NCBI RefSeq assembly: GCF_000622245.1
Contig: NZ_JHXW01000006.1
Span: forward strand, 1 to 64,000
Length of the DNA stretch: 64,000 nucleotides
Origin: Fusobacterium perfoetens ATCC 29250
Lineage (GTDB): Bacteria; Fusobacteriota; Fusobacteriia; Fusobacteriales; Fusobacteriaceae
Direction: 5' to 3'
Both the position numbers and the translations under genes were made by a program. This document shows, piece by piece, positions 62,618 to 64,000 of the stretch; the stretch's first letter is position 1, and each line of letters starts with the position of its first letter. Below the pieces are notes generated by a model. It saw nothing but the letters and a program-made list of their open reading frames with translations. It was not told the origin of the DNA and made no database searches.

Positions 62618-64000
62618 CTAAAAAATATCATTTAATTTATAACTTTTTAAATTTTCTACTTCTTTTTCTATAAATTTATCTACAGATTCTATATGAGAAT
62701 TTATACTTTTTTCTGAAGGTCCTCCTATTGTAGTTCTTTTTTCTACACATTTTTCTATACTTATTTCTTCATAAATATCATTTTCAAATAATTCTGAATA
62801 AGTTTTATATTCTTCCATAGAAAGATTATCTAAAGTTTTTTTATTATCAATACAATAAGCAACTATACTTCCAACAATTTTATAAGCATCTCTGAAACTC
62901 ATTCCTTTATTTGTTAAATAGTCAGCCACATCAGTAGCATTTATAAATCCATCATGACAAGCTTTTAACATATTTTCTTTTAAAGGTTTTGTTGTAGATA
63001 TCATTCCATTGAAAACATCTATACATTTTTTTACTGTATCAATAGCATCAAATAAAGCTTCTTTATCTTCTTGCATATCTTTATTATAAGCTAGTGGAAT
63101 TCCTTTCATTGTTGTTAATATGCTCATCATATCTCCAAAAACTCTTCCACTTTTTCCTCTTATAAGTTCAGCAGCATCTGGGTTTTTCTTTTGAGGCATA
63201 ATGCTACTTCCTGTTGAAAATTTATCACTTAATTCTATATAAGAAAAATCATTTGAAGAATAAACTACTATTTCTTCACAAAATCTTGATAAATGTACCA
63301 TTATTATAGATAAGTCACTTATGAAACTCATAACATGGTCTCTATCTGATACTCCATCTAAACTATTTGCTATAGGTCCTTTAAATCCTAATACTTTACT
63401 TGTATATTCCATATCTAATGGATAAGAAGTTCCAGCAAGAGCAGCTGAACCAAGTGGAGAATAATTTGTTAATTCAAAAGTATTTTCTAATCTTTTATAA
63501 TCTCTTTTAAACATTTCTACATAAGCTAATAAATAATGAGCAAAACTTATAGGTTGAGCTTTTTGTAAATGTGTAAATCCTGGCATATAAGTTTTTACAT
63601 TTTCTTTAGCCATTTTAATTAAAATTTCTATTAATTCCATTAAATATGATTGTACTTTTTTTATCTCATCTTTTATATAAAGTTTTAAATCTAAAGCACA
63701 TTGGTCATTTCTACTTCTTCCTGTATGAAGTTTTTTTCCTATATCTCCTATTCTATCAATAAGATTTTTTTCTACATTCATATGAATATCTTCGTATTCA
63801 ATAGAAAATTTAATTTTTTTACTTTCTATATCTTCTAATATTTCTCTCAAAGTTTTTTCTATAAGTTCAGCTTCCTCTACTGTAACTATTCCTTGTTTAC
63901 CTAAACCTCTTACATGAGCTATACTTCCCATAATATCATAATAAGCTAACTTATCCTCAAATTGAATTGTAGAATGAAACTCTAAAATTGAATTACTTGC
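62618..64000 (-). CDS. argH: Argininosuccinate lyase (5' end outside the window)
   Basis: ArgH splits argininosuccinate to arginine and fumarate. The frame stays open to the window edge. The residues before the ATG at 63931 read KLAYYDI, the conserved lead-in to GSIAHVRGLG, so that ATG is internal and the gene continues past 64000. Visible motifs are HTGRSRNDQ, PGFTHLQKAQP, SPLGSAALAGTS and the signature GSSIMPQKKNPD with the catalytic Ser. 460 codons are seen; the missing part is probably a few residues. It may share a transcript with the deacetylase pair, which is not a usual arginine neighbourhood. Confidence 0.95.
   Translation of the reverse strand, partial: ASNSILEFHSTIQFEDKLAYYDIMGSIAHVRGLGKQGIVTVEEAELIEKTLREILEDIESKKIKFSIEYEDIHMNVEKNLIDRIGDIGKKLHTGRSRNDQCALDLKLYIKDEIKKVQSYLMELIEILIKMAKENVKTYMPGFTHLQKAQPISFAHYLLAYVEMFKRDYKRLENTFELTNYSPLGSAALAGTSYPLDMEYTSKVLGFKGPIANSLDGVSDRDHVMSFISDLSIIMVHLSRFCEEIVVYSSNDFSYIELSDKFSTGSSIMPQKKNPDAAELIRGKSGRVFGDMMSILTTMKGIPLAYNKDMQEDKEALFDAIDTVKKCIDVFNGMISTTKPLKENMLKACHDGFINATDVADYLTNKGMSFRDAYKIVGSIVAYCIDNKKTLDNLSMEEYKTYSELFENDIYEEISIEKCVEKRTTIGGPSEKSINSHIESVDKFIEKEVENLKSYKLNDIF

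Noticed and set aside
63931-64000. ArgH starting at the ATG at 63931
   Set aside because: The frame continues upstream with KLAYYDI, part of the conserved ArgH N-terminus, so the ATG is internal and the gene is cut by the window edge.

Overview
The window comes from a very AT-rich, Gram-negative anaerobe of the Fusobacteriaceae. The 5' end of a 16S rRNA gene at bases 1-130 reads like Fusobacterium 16S. Coding sequence is strongly A/T biased, Shine-Dalgarno sites are strong, and gene order mixes Firmicutes-like blocks (accBC-asp23-nusB, rimP-nusA-ylxRQ-infB-rbfA) with an outer-membrane lipid factor (MlaA). Species is not assigned. I saw no insertion sequence, prophage, CRISPR array or tRNA gene.

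Layout. 1-812: start of an rRNA operon (minus strand) with a consensus promoter, then an AT-rich spacer. 813-5542 (minus): sepF, nrnA, a double-length hprK, a small membrane protein, folC. 5673-12579 (plus): dnaE, then accB-accC-asp23-amaP-DUF2273-nusB. 12635-19791 (minus): a MATE exporter and a lysC-asd-dapA-dapB-dapH-aminotransferase operon behind a lysine riboswitch. An M20 amidohydrolase, the likely last enzyme of the same acetylase route to diaminopimelate, is divergent at 20235. 21969-29149 (minus): a divergent 4-hydroxybutyryl-CoA dehydratase-family protein, a cobalt ECF transporter (cbiQOMN) behind a cobalamin riboswitch, a CoA-transferase and a Gfo/Idh oxidoreductase. 30236-47214 (minus): about 17 kb of colinear information-processing and proteostasis genes, from rimP down to valS and a Na/Pi cotransporter. 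47539-50636 (plus): a MarR-controlled polar amino-acid ABC transporter with a DUF6506 protein. 51638-56490 (plus): exported hydrolase, mlaA, MBL hydrolase, UDG-like protein, 5-formyl-THF cyclo-ligase, yebC. 56591-60910 (plus): SAM-I riboswitch, metF, metH. 60936-64000 (minus): two tandem polysaccharide deacetylases and argH, which runs off the right edge.

The genes interlock metabolically. Three riboswitches (lysine, cobalamin, SAM) control amino-acid and cofactor supply. The cobalt importer would support cobalamin synthesis, and the methionine synthase is the cobalamin-dependent MetH fed by MetF. The lysC operon plus the M20 enzyme give aspartate to LL-diaminopimelate through N-acetylated intermediates.

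The most unusual points are: a biotin carboxyl carrier protein without the biotinyl-lysine motif; an HPr kinase fused in frame behind a degenerate HprK copy, with a good internal ribosome-binding site; an AbfD-family protein that keeps its iron-sulfur ligands but lacks three catalytic residues; a UDG-fold protein without catalytic motifs; a deacetylase pair in which one copy has lost the catalytic aspartate; and a MarR promoter bracketed by two copies of one palindrome. Many natural starts lie downstream of a longer in-frame opening whose first codons are the Shine-Dalgarno site or promoter. Those starts were moved here, with reasons in each entry.
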